From contig NZ_JACYXF010000011.1 in the NCBI RefSeq assembly GCF_015352985.1, positions 86,940-150,939 on the forward strand: a DNA stretch of 64,000 nucleotides, in the 5' to 3' direction. The DNA is from Noviherbaspirillum malthae (GTDB lineage: Bacteria > Pseudomonadota > Gammaproteobacteria > Burkholderiales > Burkholderiaceae_D). Every line of letters starts with the position of its first letter. The first letter of the stretch is position 1. The notes under the pieces were generated by a model. That model did no database searches. It was given only the letters and a program-made list of their open reading frames with translations, and had not been told where the DNA came from. The translations under genes and the position numbers were made by a program. Shown one piece after another: positions 19,530 through 30,211 of the stretch.

Positions 19530-20666
19530 TTAGTTGTCGAGCACGATGCGCAGCATGCGGCGCAGCGGTTCGGCAGCGCCCCACAGCAGCTGGTCGCCGA
19601 CGGTGAACGCGGACAGATACTCGCCGCCCATCTGCATCTTGCGCAGACGGCCGACCGGAATCGTAAGGCTGCCGGTGACGGCTGCGGGCGTCAGATCCTT
19701 CATCGATGCTTCGCGGGTGTTCGGCACGACTTTCGCCCACTGGTTGTTGTCGGCAATGATGCCTTCGATCTCGTCAAGCGGCACATCCTTCTTGAGCTTG
19801 ATCGTCAATGCCTGCGAATGGCAGCGCATTGCGCCGATGCGCACGCACAGGCCGTCCACCGGAATGGCTGCCTTGGCCGTTACGCCGAAACCTTCGCCGC
19901 GGCCGAGGATCTTGTTGGTTTCCGCGCCGCCCTTCCACTCTTCCTTGGAGACGCCGTTGCCCAGATCCTTGTCGATCCAGGGAATCAGGTTGCCGCCGAG
20001 CGGAACGCCGAACTGCTTGGTCTCGTCCGCGGACATCGAATGCTGCTTGGAGAGCACCTTGCGATCGATCTCCAGAATCGCCGATGCCGGATCATCGAGC
20101 AGCGACTTGACTTCTGCATTGATCGAGCCGAACTGGGTCAGCAGTTCGCGCATGTGCTGTGCGCCGCCGCCGGAAGCCGCCTGGTAGGTCATGGAAGTCA
20201 TCCAGTCGACCAGGTCGTGCTGGAACAGGCCGCCCAAGCCCATCAGCATGCACGACACGGTGCAGTTGCCGCCGATGTAGTTCTTGACGCCGCGCTTGAG
20301 CGCATCCTTGATGACGTTGAGGTTGACCGGGTCGAGGACGATGATCGCATCGTCCTTCATGCGCAGCGTGGAGGCCGCATCGATCCAGTAGCCGTTCCAG
20401 CCGGCAGCACGCAGCTTGGGGTAAATCTCGGTCGTGTAGTCACCGCCCTGGCAGGTAATAATGATTTCGCATTTTTTCAGCTCGTCAATATTATTTGCAT
20501 CCTTCAGTGTGGTTTCGTTTTTCGCCATCGCCGGGGCTTTGCCGCCGGTGTTGGATGTCGAAAAGAATACCGGCTCGATATGAGCGAAATCGCCCTCTTC
20601 CTGCATGCGCTGCATCAGGACCGAGCCCACCATACCACGCCAACCCACCAGGCCTACTAACTTCAC
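19530..20666 (-). CDS. asd: Aspartate-semialdehyde dehydrogenase
   Basis: The enzyme reduces aspartyl phosphate to aspartate semialdehyde, the branch point to lysine/diaminopimelate, threonine and methionine. The NADP-binding start is [16 protein letters not shown] and the catalytic Cys is in [10 protein letters not shown]. The start is a GTG at 20666 with GGGAG eight bases upstream; this gives 378 residues and the normal family N-terminus. It belongs to the Gram-negative Asd class and follows leuB, as in Pseudomonas and Burkholderia. Confidence 0.97.
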   Translation of the reverse strand: MKLVGLVGWRGMVGSVLMQRMQEEGDFAHIEPVFFSTSNTGGKAPAMAKNETTLKDANNIDELKKCEIIITCQGGDYTTEIYPKLRAAGWNGYWIDAASTLRMKDDAIIVLDPVNLNVIKDALKRGVKNYIGGNCTVSCMLMGLGGLFQHDLVDWMTSMTYQAASGGGAQHMRELLTQFGSINAEVKSLLDDPASAILEIDRKVLSKQHSMSADETKQFGVPLGGNLIPWIDKDLGNGVSKEEWKGGAETNKILGRGEGFGVTAKAAIPVDGLCVRIGAMRCHSQALTIKLKKDVPLDEIEGIIADNNQWAKVVPNTREASMKDLTPAAVTGSLTIPVGRLRKMQMGGEYLSAFTVGDQLLWGAAEPLRRMLRIVLDN

Positions 20667-20705
20667 AATTTTCTCCCTCAAGTGCCCATCAAAAAAATAA
20701 ACTCA

Positions 20706-21776
20706 TTACCTTAGCGCCTGCACCACCGCATCGCCCATCTCTTTCGTGCCGACCTTGGTCGTGCCCTCTTCGTAGATGTCCGGCGTGCGCAGGCCCTGCG
20801 CCAGTACCGCCTTGACCGCATTCTCGATGCGGTCGGCCTGTTCGGCCCTGTTCAGCGAGAAGCGCAGCATCATCGCGGCAGACAGGATGGTCGCCAGCGG
20901 ATTGGCGACGCCCTTGCCGGCGATGTCGGGCGCCGAACCGTGCGACGGTTCGTACAGACCCTTGTTGTTGGCATCCAGCGATGCCGACGGCAGCATGCCG
21001 ATCGATCCGGTCAGCATTGCCGCCGCATCGGAAAGGATGTCGCCAAACATGTTGCCGGTGACGATGACGTCGAATTTTTTCGGCGCGCGCACCAGCTGCA
21101 TCGCCGCATTGTCGACATACATATGATCCAGCGTCACGTCTTGGTATTCCTTGTGGACATCGGTAACGATGTCTTTCCAGAACTGGAAGGTCTCGAGCAC
21201 GTTGGCCTTGTCCACGCTGGTCAGGCGCTTGTCGCGCTTGCGCGCCGCCTGGAAGGCGACATGCGCGATGCGGCGGATTTCCGATTCCGCATAGCGCATG
21301 GTGTCGAAACCTTCACGCTCGCCCTTGAACGCGCCGTCGGGTGCGGTGCGCACGCCGCGCGGCTGGCCGAAATAAATGTCGCCGGTCAATTCGCGGATGA
21401 TCAGGATGTCGAGTCCCGACACGACCTCGGGTTTGAGGGTCGAAGCGCCGGCCAGTTCCGGATAAAGAATGGCGGGACGCAGGTTCGCGAAAAGATTGAG
21501 GTTCTTGCGCAGGCCGAGGATGGCCTGCTCGGGGCGCAGCGCACGCTCGAGCTTGTCGTATTTCCAATCGCCGACCGCGCCGAACAGAACGGCATCGGCA
21601 GCCTTCGCCAGCGCCAGCGTGGCGTCGGGCAGCGGATGGCCGTGCGCCTCGTAGCCAGCGCCGCCGACGGGCGCGGTTTCCATTTCAAATTTTTCATCCA
21701 GCGCATTCAGCACGCGCACTGCCTGCTCGATGATTTCCGGTCCGATGCCGTCGCCCGGCAAGATTGCGATTTTCAT
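20706..21776 (-). CDS. leuB: 3-isopropylmalate dehydrogenase
   Basis: A 356-residue enzyme that oxidatively decarboxylates 3-isopropylmalate to 2-ketoisocaproate using NAD. Family marks include [11 protein letters not shown] at the N-terminus, [14 protein letters not shown], and the C-terminal [16 protein letters not shown] substrate/cofactor segment. It stands third in leuC-(entericidin)-leuD-leuB-asd. Confidence 0.98.
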   Translation of the reverse strand: MKIAILPGDGIGPEIIEQAVRVLNALDEKFEMETAPVGGAGYEAHGHPLPDATLALAKAADAVLFGAVGDWKYDKLERALRPEQAILGLRKNLNLFANLRPAILYPELAGASTLKPEVVSGLDILIIRELTGDIYFGQPRGVRTAPDGAFKGEREGFDTMRYAESEIRRIAHVAFQAARKRDKRLTSVDKANVLETFQFWKDIVTDVHKEYQDVTLDHMYVDNAAMQLVRAPKKFDVIVTGNMFGDILSDAAAMLTGSIGMLPSASLDANNKGLYEPSHGSAPDIAGKGVANPLATILSAAMMLRFSLNRAEQADRIENAVKAVLAQGLRTPDIYEEGTTKVGTKEMGDAVVQALR

Positions 21777-21842
21777 TGTTCTGTTCTCAAATTCTCAAGT
21801 AGTCCGTGATCCGGTCAGGCCGGAACGATGCAGTCCGGCCGC

Positions 21843-22490
21843 CTAGATCGTGTTGGCCAGCCAGGGATTGGCCGCCAGATGACGCTCTTCGAATGCGCGG
21901 ATCTTGTCCGCCTGGCGCAGCGTGAGACCGATATCGTCCAGGCCGTTGAGCAGGCAATACTTGCGGAAACCATCGACTTCAAACGGGAAGCTCGCGCTGC
22001 CGTTGACGGTGCGCACCACCTGCGCTTCCAGATCCACCACCAGGCGGTAGCCGGGGAACGCCTTGACTTCGTTGAACAGCTGGTCGACCTGAGTTTCGCT
22101 CAATACGATGGGAAGCAGGCCGTTCTTGAAACAGTTGTTGAAGAAGATGTCTGCGAAGCTCGGCGCAATGACGGCGCGGAAACCGTACTGCTGCAGCGCC
22201 CAGGGTGCATGCTCTCGCGAGGAGCCGCAGCCGAAATTCTTGCGGGTGAGCAGAATGGACGCGCCCTGGAACTGCGGCTGGTTCAGTACGAAGTCGGGAT
22301 TGAGCGGACGCGTGGAATTGTCCATGCCCGGTTCGCCGTGATCGAGATAACGCCATTCATCAAACAGGTTGGGGCCGAAGCCGGAACGCTTGATGGACTT
22401 CAGGAACTGCTTCGGAATGATTGCGTCGGTGTCGACGTTGGCGCGATCCAGCGGCGCGACCAATCCTTCATGTACGGTAAATTTTTCCAT
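21843..22490 (-). CDS. leuD: 3-isopropylmalate dehydratase small subunit
   Basis: A 215-residue subunit that pairs with LeuC to isomerise 2-isopropylmalate to 3-isopropylmalate. The swivel-domain signature [13 protein letters not shown] is present and the N-terminus [22 protein letters not shown] is typical. A small lipoprotein gene separates it from leuC. Confidence 0.98.
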   Translation of the reverse strand: MEKFTVHEGLVAPLDRANVDTDAIIPKQFLKSIKRSGFGPNLFDEWRYLDHGEPGMDNSTRPLNPDFVLNQPQFQGASILLTRKNFGCGSSREHAPWALQQYGFRAVIAPSFADIFFNNCFKNGLLPIVLSETQVDQLFNEVKAFPGYRLVVDLEAQVVRTVNGSASFPFEVDGFRKYCLLNGLDDIGLTLRQADKIRAFEERHLAANPWLANTI

Positions 22491-22566
22491 GATTTCTGAC
22501 CTGGCGGCTTCCGGCGCTTTCCGCCTGCCTGTTCGCTGGCAGGATGCGCCGTTGGCCGGTTTTCGT

Positions 22567-22689
22567 TTATCGCTTCGCAGCGTTTTCCACTACTTCGCCG
22601 ACTTTCCTGACATCCTTGCCGACACCCTGGACGGTGTTGCAGCCGGCCAGCGCCAATGCGGAAAGCAGCAATGCAAACAGTGTTTTTAT
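22567..22689 (-). CDS. Entericidin A/B-like small lipoprotein, apparent ATA start
   Basis: A 40-residue product reads (I/M)[16 protein letters not shown] then [23 protein letters not shown]: a short lipoprotein signal with lipobox LALAGC and the entericidin motif [10 protein letters not shown]. Entericidins are tiny outer-membrane lipoproteins linked to a toxin/antidote pair in E. coli. The only start in register with the GGGGAGAAGACC ribosome-binding site is ATA (22689-22687); upstream there is a TGA and no ATG/GTG/TTG, and the first alternative is CTG three codons later. Either a rare ATA start is used, an ATG has mutated to ATA, or there is a base error. It lies between leuC and leuD, a location I recall in other Burkholderiales. 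Confidence 0.75.
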   Translation of the reverse strand: MKTLFALLLSALALAGCNTVQGVGKDVRKVGEVVENAAKR

Positions 22690-22710
22690 GGTCTTCTCCC
22701 CTGCGCTCCG

Positions 22711-24114
22711 TCAGCGGATTGCGCGCACGTCGACGAAATGCCCCTCCACGCCGGCTGCTGCCGCCATTGCCGGCGACACCAGGTGCGTACGTCCGCCCTG
22801 TCCCTGGCGCCCTTCGAAGTTGCGGTTGGACGTCGAGGCGCAGCGCTCGCCCGGCTCGAGCCGGTCGGCATTCATCGCCAGGCACATCGAGCAGCCCGGC
22901 TCGCGCCATTCGAAGCCTGCATCCTTGAAGATCTTGTCCAGTCCCTCGGCTTCCGCCTGGGCCTTCACCAGGCCGGAACCCGGAACCACCATCGCCAGCT
23001 TGACGTTGGATGCGCGCTGCTTGCCACGCACGACGGCGGCCGCGGCACGCAGGTCCTCGATGCGGGAATTGGTGCAGGAGCCGATGAATACCTTGTCGAT
23101 GCGGATGTCGGAAATCGCGGTGTTGGGCGTCAGGCCCATGTAGACCAGCGCCTTTTCCATGGCGTCGCGCTTGACGGAATCCTTTTCCTTGTCGGGATCG
23201 GGCACGCGGTCGTCGATCGGCACCACCATCTCCGGCGAGGTGCCCCAGGTGACCTGCGGCTTGATCTCGGCGGCGTTGAGCGTGACCACCATGTCGAACT
23301 TAGCACCCGGATCCGAATGCAGCGTGCGCCAGTAGTCCACCGCGCGGTCCCAGTGCGGACCGACCGGAGAAAACGGACGGCCCTTGACGTAGTTAATCGT
23401 CGTGTCGTCGACCGCGACCATGCCTGCGCGCGCGCCGGCTTCGATCGCCATGTTGCAGATGGTCATGCGGCCTTCCATCGACAGCGAACGGATGGTGGAG
23501 CCTGCGAACTCGATCGCATAGCCCGTGCCGCCTGCGGTGCCGATCTTGCCGATCACGGCCAGGACGATGTCTTTGGCGGTAACGCCGAAGGGCAGCGCGC
23601 CGTCGACCTGCACCAGCATGGCCTTGGATTTCTTGGCCAGCAGCGTCTGAGTTGCCAGCACGTGTTCGACTTCGGAGGTGCCGATGCCATGGGCCAGGCA
23701 TCCGAATGCGCCGTGAGTGGAAGTGTGCGAATCGCCGCACACCACCGTCATGCCCGGCAGCGTCGCGCCCTGCTCCGGCCCGATCACGTGGACGATGCCC
23801 TGGCGCTTGTCGGCCATGCTGAAATACGTCAGGCCGTATGCGCTGGCATTGGCATCGAGCGTCTCGACCTGCAGGCGCGATATCGGATCGGCAATGCCTT
23901 GGGCACGGTCGGTCGTCGGCACGTTGTGATCGGCGACCGCCAGGTTGGCGGAAATGCGCCATGGCTGGCGTCCGGCCAGTTTCAGGCCTTCGAATGCCTG
24001 AGGGCTAGTCACTTCGTGCACGAGGTGACGATCGATGTACAGGATGGAAGTACCGTCGTCCTCGGTATGGACTACGTGCGATTCCCAGAGTTTGTCGTAG
24101 AGCGTTCGGACCAT
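22711..24114 (-). CDS. leuC: 3-isopropylmalate dehydratase large subunit
   Basis: This aconitase-family subunit of 467 residues carries the [4Fe-4S] cluster that, with LeuD, isomerises isopropylmalate. Cluster cysteines are seen in [11 protein letters not shown] and GCSMCLAMN. The start ATG 24114 ([13 protein letters not shown]) matches the family; the longer frame upstream is not conserved and runs into the terminator. There is no strong SD. It is the first gene of the leuCDB unit. Confidence 0.98.
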   Translation of the reverse strand: MVRTLYDKLWESHVVHTEDDGTSILYIDRHLVHEVTSPQAFEGLKLAGRQPWRISANLAVADHNVPTTDRAQGIADPISRLQVETLDANASAYGLTYFSMADKRQGIVHVIGPEQGATLPGMTVVCGDSHTSTHGAFGCLAHGIGTSEVEHVLATQTLLAKKSKAMLVQVDGALPFGVTAKDIVLAVIGKIGTAGGTGYAIEFAGSTIRSLSMEGRMTICNMAIEAGARAGMVAVDDTTINYVKGRPFSPVGPHWDRAVDYWRTLHSDPGAKFDMVVTLNAAEIKPQVTWGTSPEMVVPIDDRVPDPDKEKDSVKRDAMEKALVYMGLTPNTAISDIRIDKVFIGSCTNSRIEDLRAAAAVVRGKQRASNVKLAMVVPGSGLVKAQAEAEGLDKIFKDAGFEWREPGCSMCLAMNADRLEPGERCASTSNRNFEGRQGQGGRTHLVSPAMAAAAGVEGHFVDVRAIR

Positions 24115-24160
24115 GTTCAGGAGCGTGCAGAGCAGCGCAAAACGGTGAAAATAGCCTTCG

Positions 24161-24186
24161 ATTATGCCATAGTTGAGCAAGCTCAA
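24161..24186 (-). promoter_or_regulatory. Putative leuC promoter region with palindrome
   Basis: On the minus strand CATAAT (24166-24161) could be a -10 element. Just upstream lies the palindrome TTGAGC-TT-GCTCAA (24186-24173), covering the place where a -35 would be. It could be an operator for a LysR/Lrp-type regulator; this is inference from one site. Confidence 0.3.
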
Positions 24187-24214
24187 ACGATGAAGGCCGC
24201 ACCTGCGGCCCATG

Positions 24215-24248
24215 AAAAACGCCCGCCGGCATGTGCCGCGGGCGTTTT
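24215..24248 (-). terminator. Terminator of the aroC-MFS-M48 unit
   Basis: Stem AAAACGCCCG/CGGGCGTTTT with inner CGGC/GCCG pairing; U-runs on both strands. It isolates leuC from the unit upstream. Confidence 0.8.
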
Positions 24249-24336
24249 CTTGAAGTTCTGGCAATCGGAGCCTGGCGAGGCACCTGCTACAGGACCTGTC
24301 TCGGGACCTGCTTCAGGGCGCCTTCCGGCGCCGCGT

Positions 24337-25161
24337 TCAGCGAGTTTTTCTTGCCTGTTCGTAGAGCGGCATCACGCGCTGCGAATAGGCGGTGAGATCG
24401 TTCAGCCGATCCGCCTGCGAGGGGTGAGTGGAAAGGAACTTCGGTGTTCCGCTGCCGCCGAGCTGTCCCATTTTTTGCCATAGCGAAATGGCAGCCCGCG
24501 GGTCGTAACCGGCGCGCGCCGCCAGTTCGATGCCAAGGCGGTCGGCTTCGGTTTCGTGCGCGCGCGAGTTCGGCAGGCCGACCAGTCCCATGTAGGCATA
24601 CTGGGCGCCCTGCTGCCCTATCTGCCCCAACCCCAGCAAGGCACTGCCGACCGAAATCACGCCGCTGGCGAGCATCTGCTCGGAAGCCCGTTCGCGCGCA
24701 TGTTCCCGCAGGGCATGGGCGATTTCATGTCCCATCACTGCCGCAAGTTCATCGTCGCTGGCCTGCAGTTTCTCGATCAGCCCGCTGTAGACGGCCATTT
24801 TGCCGCCGGGCATGCACCAGGCATTGACTTCGGGCGACGTCAGCACGTTCACTTCCCAGGCCCACGCCTTGGCGTCGGGCCGGAACACCGTGGTCTGCGG
24901 AACGATCCGGGCCGCGATGGCCTTGACCCTCGCCACCTGGGTCGGATTGCGGTTGAGGGTTCCCTTGCGCCCTTCATCGGCGATCAGCTGCGCATACTGT
25001 TCGCGCGCCGCCTGTTCGAGCGCATCGGCGGAGACCGCCATCCTTTGTTCGCGGTTGACGCCGACCACGCCGCCCTGCGTCGTCTGCACGGTTTCGCATG
25101 CGGTCAGCGCCAGCAGCGAGGAAACCAGCACGGCCTGCTTGAGCATCGTCTTGAATTTCAT
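24337..25161 (-). CDS. M48-family metallopeptidase lipoprotein (LoiP/YcaL-like)
   Basis: A 274-residue zinc peptidase with a lipoprotein signal (VSSLLALTAC, Cys about residue 22). The zinc motif HEIAH lies at about residue 145 and the third ligand Glu in the later AHETEADRLG segment. Relatives in E. coli are envelope quality-control proteases. It overlaps the MFS gene by four bases (ATGA), so the two are translationally coupled, and it ends before a strong terminator. Confidence 0.9.
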   Translation of the reverse strand: MKFKTMLKQAVLVSSLLALTACETVQTTQGGVVGVNREQRMAVSADALEQAAREQYAQLIADEGRKGTLNRNPTQVARVKAIAARIVPQTTVFRPDAKAWAWEVNVLTSPEVNAWCMPGGKMAVYSGLIEKLQASDDELAAVMGHEIAHALREHARERASEQMLASGVISVGSALLGLGQIGQQGAQYAYMGLVGLPNSRAHETEADRLGIELAARAGYDPRAAISLWQKMGQLGGSGTPKFLSTHPSQADRLNDLTAYSQRVMPLYEQARKTR

Positions 25162-26327
25162 TTTTTCTCCTCATCGTTCTGCCATCGGTAGGACAAGGCG
25201 GCGGCAAGCGCGCCGGCCAGGGACAACAAGGCTGCCGCAAGATAGACTGCGCGGGCGCCGAATGTATCCCACAAGCCGCTCAGCATCAATCCGCCCAGCG
25301 AGCCTCCCAGTCCGTAGGAGATGCTGGTGAAGAGCGCCTGCCCGCGCGCCTGCAGCGGGCCCGAGAACCAGCGCTGCAGGGTGATGATCGATGCCGAATG
25401 ATGCACGCCGAAGGTCACCGCATGCAGCGTTTGGGCCGCGAGCAGCAGCACAAGCGACTGCGCTCCGAAACCGATCAGCAGGAAGCGCGCCGCCGCGACC
25501 GCCAGGCTGGCGAGCATCAGGCTCTTCACGCCGAAGCGGCGGAACAGCGGTGCCTGGTAGAAAAAGAAAACGATCTCCGCCACCACGCCCACCGACCACA
25601 TCAAGCCTATCACCGTGTTGCTGTAGCCGATTTGCGCCAGATACAAGGACAGGAACACATACAGCGAGGCGTGCGCCGCAATCATCAGGAAGGTCGAGGC
25701 GAAGAAGGCAATGACCTCGCGCCGCCTCAGCAGATCGGGCAAGGATGCCTTCGGCTTCGCACCGTCCTCATGCGGCGTTTCGCGCATACGCATGCTGCTG
25801 ATGCACACCAGGAGCAGCAGCGTCATGGCGATCCACGGCATGGCCTCCACGCCGTAACGGTCAAGCAGAGGTCCTGCTGCCGCGACGCTGACGATGAAGC
25901 CGACCGAGCCCCACAGCCGCAGGCGGCCGTAAGGCGTGAAGTCGCCCCGCATTTCGGCCAGCATCAGTGCTTCGGACAGGGGCGTCTGCGCGCTGACGAA
26001 CAGGTTGAACACCGCCATGACCAGGAAGAAATGCACGAAGGTGTGGCCGAAGAAAAAGCCGATGAAGCTGGCTGCCGCCGCGAATGCGGTCAGCCGCAGC
26101 ACCAGCGCACGCTGGCGGTGATGATCCGCCACCCAGCCCCAGAGATTGGGACCGACGACGCGCATGGCCTGCATGAGGGAGAGCAGCACGCCGACCTGGG
26201 TGACCGTCAGCCCCTTTTCCGCGAAGTACAGGCTGGCGTAGGGCGAGAACACGCCGACATAGCCGTAGTAGGCAAAGAAAAACAGCGCGAAACTGAAGGT
26301 CTGCCCGGAACGGAAGGCTGGCGTCAC
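25158..26327 (-). CDS. MFS transporter (HcaT/LacY-like, MFS_1_like)
   Basis: The 389-residue protein has about twelve hydrophobic helices. Its N-terminus (FFFAYYGYVGVFSPYASLYF) and the RLRLWGSVGFI segment are typical of the 3-phenylpropionate/nucleoside-permease-like MFS group (HcaT). Its substrate is unknown. The start is GTG 26327 immediately after the aroC TAA, with AGG five bases upstream, and its stop overlaps the M48 gene start. This suggests co-transcription with aroC. Confidence 0.85.
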   Translation of the reverse strand: MTPAFRSGQTFSFALFFFAYYGYVGVFSPYASLYFAEKGLTVTQVGVLLSLMQAMRVVGPNLWGWVADHHRQRALVLRLTAFAAAASFIGFFFGHTFVHFFLVMAVFNLFVSAQTPLSEALMLAEMRGDFTPYGRLRLWGSVGFIVSVAAAGPLLDRYGVEAMPWIAMTLLLLVCISSMRMRETPHEDGAKPKASLPDLLRRREVIAFFASTFLMIAAHASLYVFLSLYLAQIGYSNTVIGLMWSVGVVAEIVFFFYQAPLFRRFGVKSLMLASLAVAAARFLLIGFGAQSLVLLLAAQTLHAVTFGVHHSASIITLQRWFSGPLQARGQALFTSISYGLGGSLGGLMLSGLWDTFGARAVYLAAALLSLAGALAAALSYRWQNDEEKK

Positions 26328-27428
26328 TTACCTCGGCCGCTGCGCGATGTCTGGCGTGTCGACACGCACGTCGGCGCACTGCGCGCGGTGGCGCAGCACA
26401 TGGTCCATCAGCACAAGCGCCAGCATGGCTTCGGCGATCGGCGTGGCACGGATGCCGACGCAGGGATCATGGCGGCCGAAGGTCTCGACGCTGATCGGAT
26501 TGCCCGCCTTGTCGATGGAGGCGCGCGGACTGCGGATGCTGGAGGTGGGCTTGATCGCGATGGACACCGTGATGTCCTGGCCGGTGGATATGCCGCCGAG
26601 GACACCGCCGGCATTGTTGGTCGCGAAGCCTTGCGGAGTGAGCGAGTCGCCGTGCTCGGTGCCCTTCTGCGATACCGAGCGGAAGCCGGCGCCGATCTCC
26701 ACGCCCTTGACCGCATTGATGCCCATCATCGCATAGGCGATGTCGGCATCGAGCTTGTCGAACAGCGGCTCGCCAAGGCCGACGGGGACGTTCTGCGCCA
26801 CCACGTCGATGCGGGCGCCGCAGGAATCGCCGTCCTTGCGGAGCTGGTCCATGTATTCCTCGAGCCTGGGAATGATCGAGGCATTGGCCGCGAAAAAGGG
26901 ATTGGCATGCACATGGTCCCAGGACTCGAAAGGAATCGGAAGTTCGCCCAGCTGGCTCATGCAGCCCTTGAATGCGATGCCGTGCGCCTGCGCCAGCCAT
27001 TTGCGGGCGATGGCGCCGGCGCCGACCACCGGTGCGGTGAGGCGCGCCGAGGAGCGGCCTCCGCCGCGCGGATCGCGGATGCCGTACTTGTGCCAATAGG
27101 TATAGTCGGCATGGCCGGGACGGAAGGTGTCGAGGATATTGCCGTAGTCCTTGCTGCGCTGGTCTTCGTTGCGGATCAGGAGCGCGATCGGCGTGCCGGT
27201 GGTCTTGCCCTCATAGACGCCCGACAGGATTTCCACCCGGTCCGCCTCCTGTCGCTGGGTGACGTGGCGCGACGTGCCCGGCCTGCGCCGGTCGAGTTCC
27301 GGCTGGATATCCGCTTCCGACAGTTCCATGCCCGGCGGACAGCCGTCCACCACGCATCCGATGGCCGGCCCGTGCGATTCGCCGAAAGTGGTAACGGTAA
27401 AGATGGTGCCAAGGGTATTGCCGGACAT
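26328..27428 (-). CDS. aroC: Chorismate synthase
   Basis: A 366-residue FMN-dependent enzyme that makes chorismate from EPSP, the last common step to aromatic amino acids and folate. Signatures present include [18 protein letters not shown], the [18 protein letters not shown] segment and the late [12 protein letters not shown] motif. It is first in a three-gene unit with an MFS transporter and an M48 peptidase. Confidence 0.98.
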   Translation of the reverse strand: MSGNTLGTIFTVTTFGESHGPAIGCVVDGCPPGMELSEADIQPELDRRRPGTSRHVTQRQEADRVEILSGVYEGKTTGTPIALLIRNEDQRSKDYGNILDTFRPGHADYTYWHKYGIRDPRGGGRSSARLTAPVVGAGAIARKWLAQAHGIAFKGCMSQLGELPIPFESWDHVHANPFFAANASIIPRLEEYMDQLRKDGDSCGARIDVVAQNVPVGLGEPLFDKLDADIAYAMMGINAVKGVEIGAGFRSVSQKGTEHGDSLTPQGFATNNAGGVLGGISTGQDITVSIAIKPTSSIRSPRASIDKAGNPISVETFGRHDPCVGIRATPIAEAMLALVLMDHVLRHRAQCADVRVDTPDIAQRPR

Positions 27429-27785
27429 GATGATATGCAGTGAGTCGGGAAAGCGATGATTTTAACGTATCGGCATCAGGCGCCGGCCAAAATGTCTCCC
27501 GACCTCCGATTTCTGCCGCGCTGCCGAAGTTGCCTGAACGGAGACTGTCGGGACCAGACGGCTCTTGACAAAAACGTAACGCCTGGCGCGAATTTGCGAC
27601 ATTCCATTTATCTGCCCCTCCAGCCCAAGCCGGTATTTGCTTTCCGGATTGCATGCCAGACAAATATCGTGCAACATCCAAAACGGAGTTGTATCGCAGC
27701 AAGATCGACTGATGCTCCGCACCAGGCGCTTGCAAGGAATGCAATGCATGCAAATGAAGAACCGGACGGACTGCTGGAGAAGACA
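27429..27785. other. Divergent intergenic region between aroC and the DUF3369 regulator
   Basis: 357 bases with no gene I can support. A consensus -35 hexamer TTGACA lies at 27565-27570 on the plus strand, but no good -10 follows at 16-18 bases. ATG 27744, with AAGGA five bases upstream, is an alternative start for the next gene. Confidence 0.4.
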
Positions 27786-30035
27786 ATGAACAGGCAGCAT
27801 GCGGCCGACGACGACGATCTCGTCTTTCTGGCTGAAACCCCGGACGGTCAAAAACCGGACGGGACCGCGGCAGCGCGCGCCGTCTGGCGCGTACTGATCG
27901 TCGACGACGATACCGATGTACATACGGCCACCCTGTTTGCCCTGGGCAGCCTCGAGATGCAGGGCCGCCCGCTGGAATTCCTGCATGCCTATTCGGCGTC
28001 GGAGGCGCGAAAAATACTGGCCGCCGAAACCGACCTGGCCGTGATCCTGCTCGATGTGGTAATGGAGCGGGAAGACTCGGGCCTGCAGCTGGTGCGGCAC
28101 ATCAGGGAAGAGCTCGGCCTGTGCGACGTCCGCATCATCCTGAGAACCGGGCAGCCAGGCTATGCGCCCGAAATGGATGCGATCCGCGATTTCGACATCA
28201 ACGATTACAAGACCAAATCCGAACTCACGCGCATCAAGCTTTACACGTCCGTCGCCACTGCCATCCGCTCCTACGAGCAGATATGCGCCATCAATGCCAG
28301 CCGGCGACGGCTCGACCGCATCGCCCGCGCCGGCAGCGAGCTGATGCTGGCCCATGGCCTCGAGAATTTCGCCTACGGCATCATCAACCACGCGTCGGCG
28401 ATTTTCGAGATGCCCAACAACGGCCTGATATGCATGCAGGCGCATGGGGAAGATCAGGACGGCGAACTGTTCGTGATTGCCGCCTCGGGCCGCTACGGTA
28501 CGGCGGCCGATGCGGCACTGGATTCCCGGCAGCATGAGCGCCTGCACCATCTGCTGCAGCGCGCACTCCGGGAGCAGCGCAATATGTTCGACGCGGACGG
28601 CCTGGCGCTTTACCTGGGCAGCCATGCGGGCCGCCATTTCGCAGCCACGCTCGATGCCGGCAAGCCGCTCGACGACATCGACCGCAGCCTGATGGAAGTA
28701 TTCTGCCGGAACATTTCCGTCGGACTCGAGAACGTACTGCTGGTGACGAGGCTGGAAAACTTTGCGTTCCACGATCCGCTCACCAGGCTGCCCAACCGCA
28801 CGCGCCTGAAGGAACTCGTCGACAAGGCATTGGGAAGCCATGCACGCAGCGACTCGACGCTCGCGCTGGTCGACATCGACCACTTCTCCGAAACCAACGA
28901 CGCCCTCGGCCACCAGTTCGGCGACCTGCTGCTGCTGGGCGTGGCGGCGCGGCTTGAGAAACATCTCGGCGGCCAGCTCATCGTCGGCCGCATCGGCGGC
29001 GACACCTTCGCCGTACTCGGCGATGCGTCGCTGGTGAATCCCACCACCCTCCTGGATCTGTTCTGCCGATCCTTCAGGATAGACGGACAGGAAGTCCAGC
29101 TTTCCGCGACCCTTGGCCTGCTGCGCCTCGACGACTACGAAGGCAGCGGCGCGGATGCGCTGAAGGATGCCGAAATCGCCCTGAAGCGCGCCAAGCTGCT
29201 GCAGCGCGCGGGACATGTCTACTTCACCCGCAGCATGGGAGTCGACATCCGGGAACGGGTGCGCATGATGCACGCCTTGCGCACCGCCATCGACGAGCAG
29301 GAAATGTTCGTGGTCTACCAGCCGCAGATCGACCTGGCCACGCGCCGCCCGGTGGGCGCGGAAGCCTTGCTGCGCTGGAAGACCAGGGACGGCAATTTCA
29401 TCCCGCCCGACCGCTTCATTCCGATTGCCGAATACTCCGGCCTCATCATCCGGATCGGCGAGCGGGTGCTGAGGGAGGCCTGCCGCGAACTGATCAGGCT
29501 GCAGGAGCTCGGCTTCCGCGACTTCAGCATGTCGGTCAACGTGTCGCAGGTGCAGTTCCGCCATCCGCACTTCCTCGACATGCTCAAGGCCGTGCTGGCC
29601 GAGACGGGTGCGCCGGCCTCGCGCATCGAACTCGAAATCACCGAATCCATCGCCATGGAAGACCCCGACCTGCTGATCGACCTGCTCAGGCAGATCAAGC
29701 AGACCGGCGTGAGCATTGCGATCGACGATTTCGGCACCGGATTCTCCTCGCTCAGTTACCTGCAGCGTCTGCAGGCGGACCGCCTCAAGATCGACCGCCT
29801 GTTCGTCACCGAAATCACCAACGCGTCGCGCGGCAGCAGCATCGCCGAAATGGTGATCCAGCTCGGCCGCAATCTCGGCATGTCGGTGGTTGCGGAAGGC
29901 GTGGAAGATGAACGCCAGGCCGCCATTCTGTCGGCACTGGGCTGTCCGCTGGCGCAAGGCTATCTGTTTGCGAAACCGATGCCGTTCGACCAGCTTGTCG
30001 GCTGGCTCGGCAACGGGGGCAACGGGGGCAACTGA
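27786..30035 (+). CDS. Response regulator with DUF3369, degenerate GGDEF and EAL domains
   Basis: The product has 749 residues with start ATG 27786 (GGAGA six bases upstream). REC domain: VDDD at 39-42, phospho-acceptor Asp90 (ILLDVVMERE). A DUF3369 domain (about 155-330) follows; in other proteins it sits between REC and cyclic-di-GMP domains. The GGDEF site reads GGDTF (404-408), with Thr in place of the catalytic Glu, so cyclase activity is unlikely. The EAL domain keeps EAL at 526-528, ITESIAM and DDFGTGFSSLSYL. It is therefore probably a phosphodiesterase with a regulatory GGDEF. The protein ends in Gly-Asn repeats. The next gene is a large sensor kinase, a plausible partner. Confidence 0.9.
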   Translation: MNRQHAADDDDLVFLAETPDGQKPDGTAAARAVWRVLIVDDDTDVHTATLFALGSLEMQGRPLEFLHAYSASEARKILAAETDLAVILLDVVMEREDSGLQLVRHIREELGLCDVRIILRTGQPGYAPEMDAIRDFDINDYKTKSELTRIKLYTSVATAIRSYEQICAINASRRRLDRIARAGSELMLAHGLENFAYGIINHASAIFEMPNNGLICMQAHGEDQDGELFVIAASGRYGTAADAALDSRQHERLHHLLQRALREQRNMFDADGLALYLGSHAGRHFAATLDAGKPLDDIDRSLMEVFCRNISVGLENVLLVTRLENFAFHDPLTRLPNRTRLKELVDKALGSHARSDSTLALVDIDHFSETNDALGHQFGDLLLLGVAARLEKHLGGQLIVGRIGGDTFAVLGDASLVNPTTLLDLFCRSFRIDGQEVQLSATLGLLRLDDYEGSGADALKDAEIALKRAKLLQRAGHVYFTRSMGVDIRERVRMMHALRTAIDEQEMFVVYQPQIDLATRRPVGAEALLRWKTRDGNFIPPDRFIPIAEYSGLIIRIGERVLREACRELIRLQELGFRDFSMSVNVSQVQFRHPHFLDMLKAVLAETGAPASRIELEITESIAMEDPDLLIDLLRQIKQTGVSIAIDDFGTGFSSLSYLQRLQADRLKIDRLFVTEITNASRGSSIAEMVIQLGRNLGMSVVAEGVEDERQAAILSALGCPLAQGYLFAKPMPFDQLVGWLGNGGNGGN

Positions 30036-30211
30036 AACACCGGGAGGCCGGGACACGAATGCGCTCCAGGCACCAGGGTGTGGCGCCGCAGAAATTTCGC
30101 GTTTGCTTCCACCTTTGCTTTCGGCTTCGCCCGACTTGGATACCGACCAACTTCGCAGGCGGATGACGGCGCCCTGCCCTGCGATCCTTCCGATTAAACA
30201 GGACATCGACG

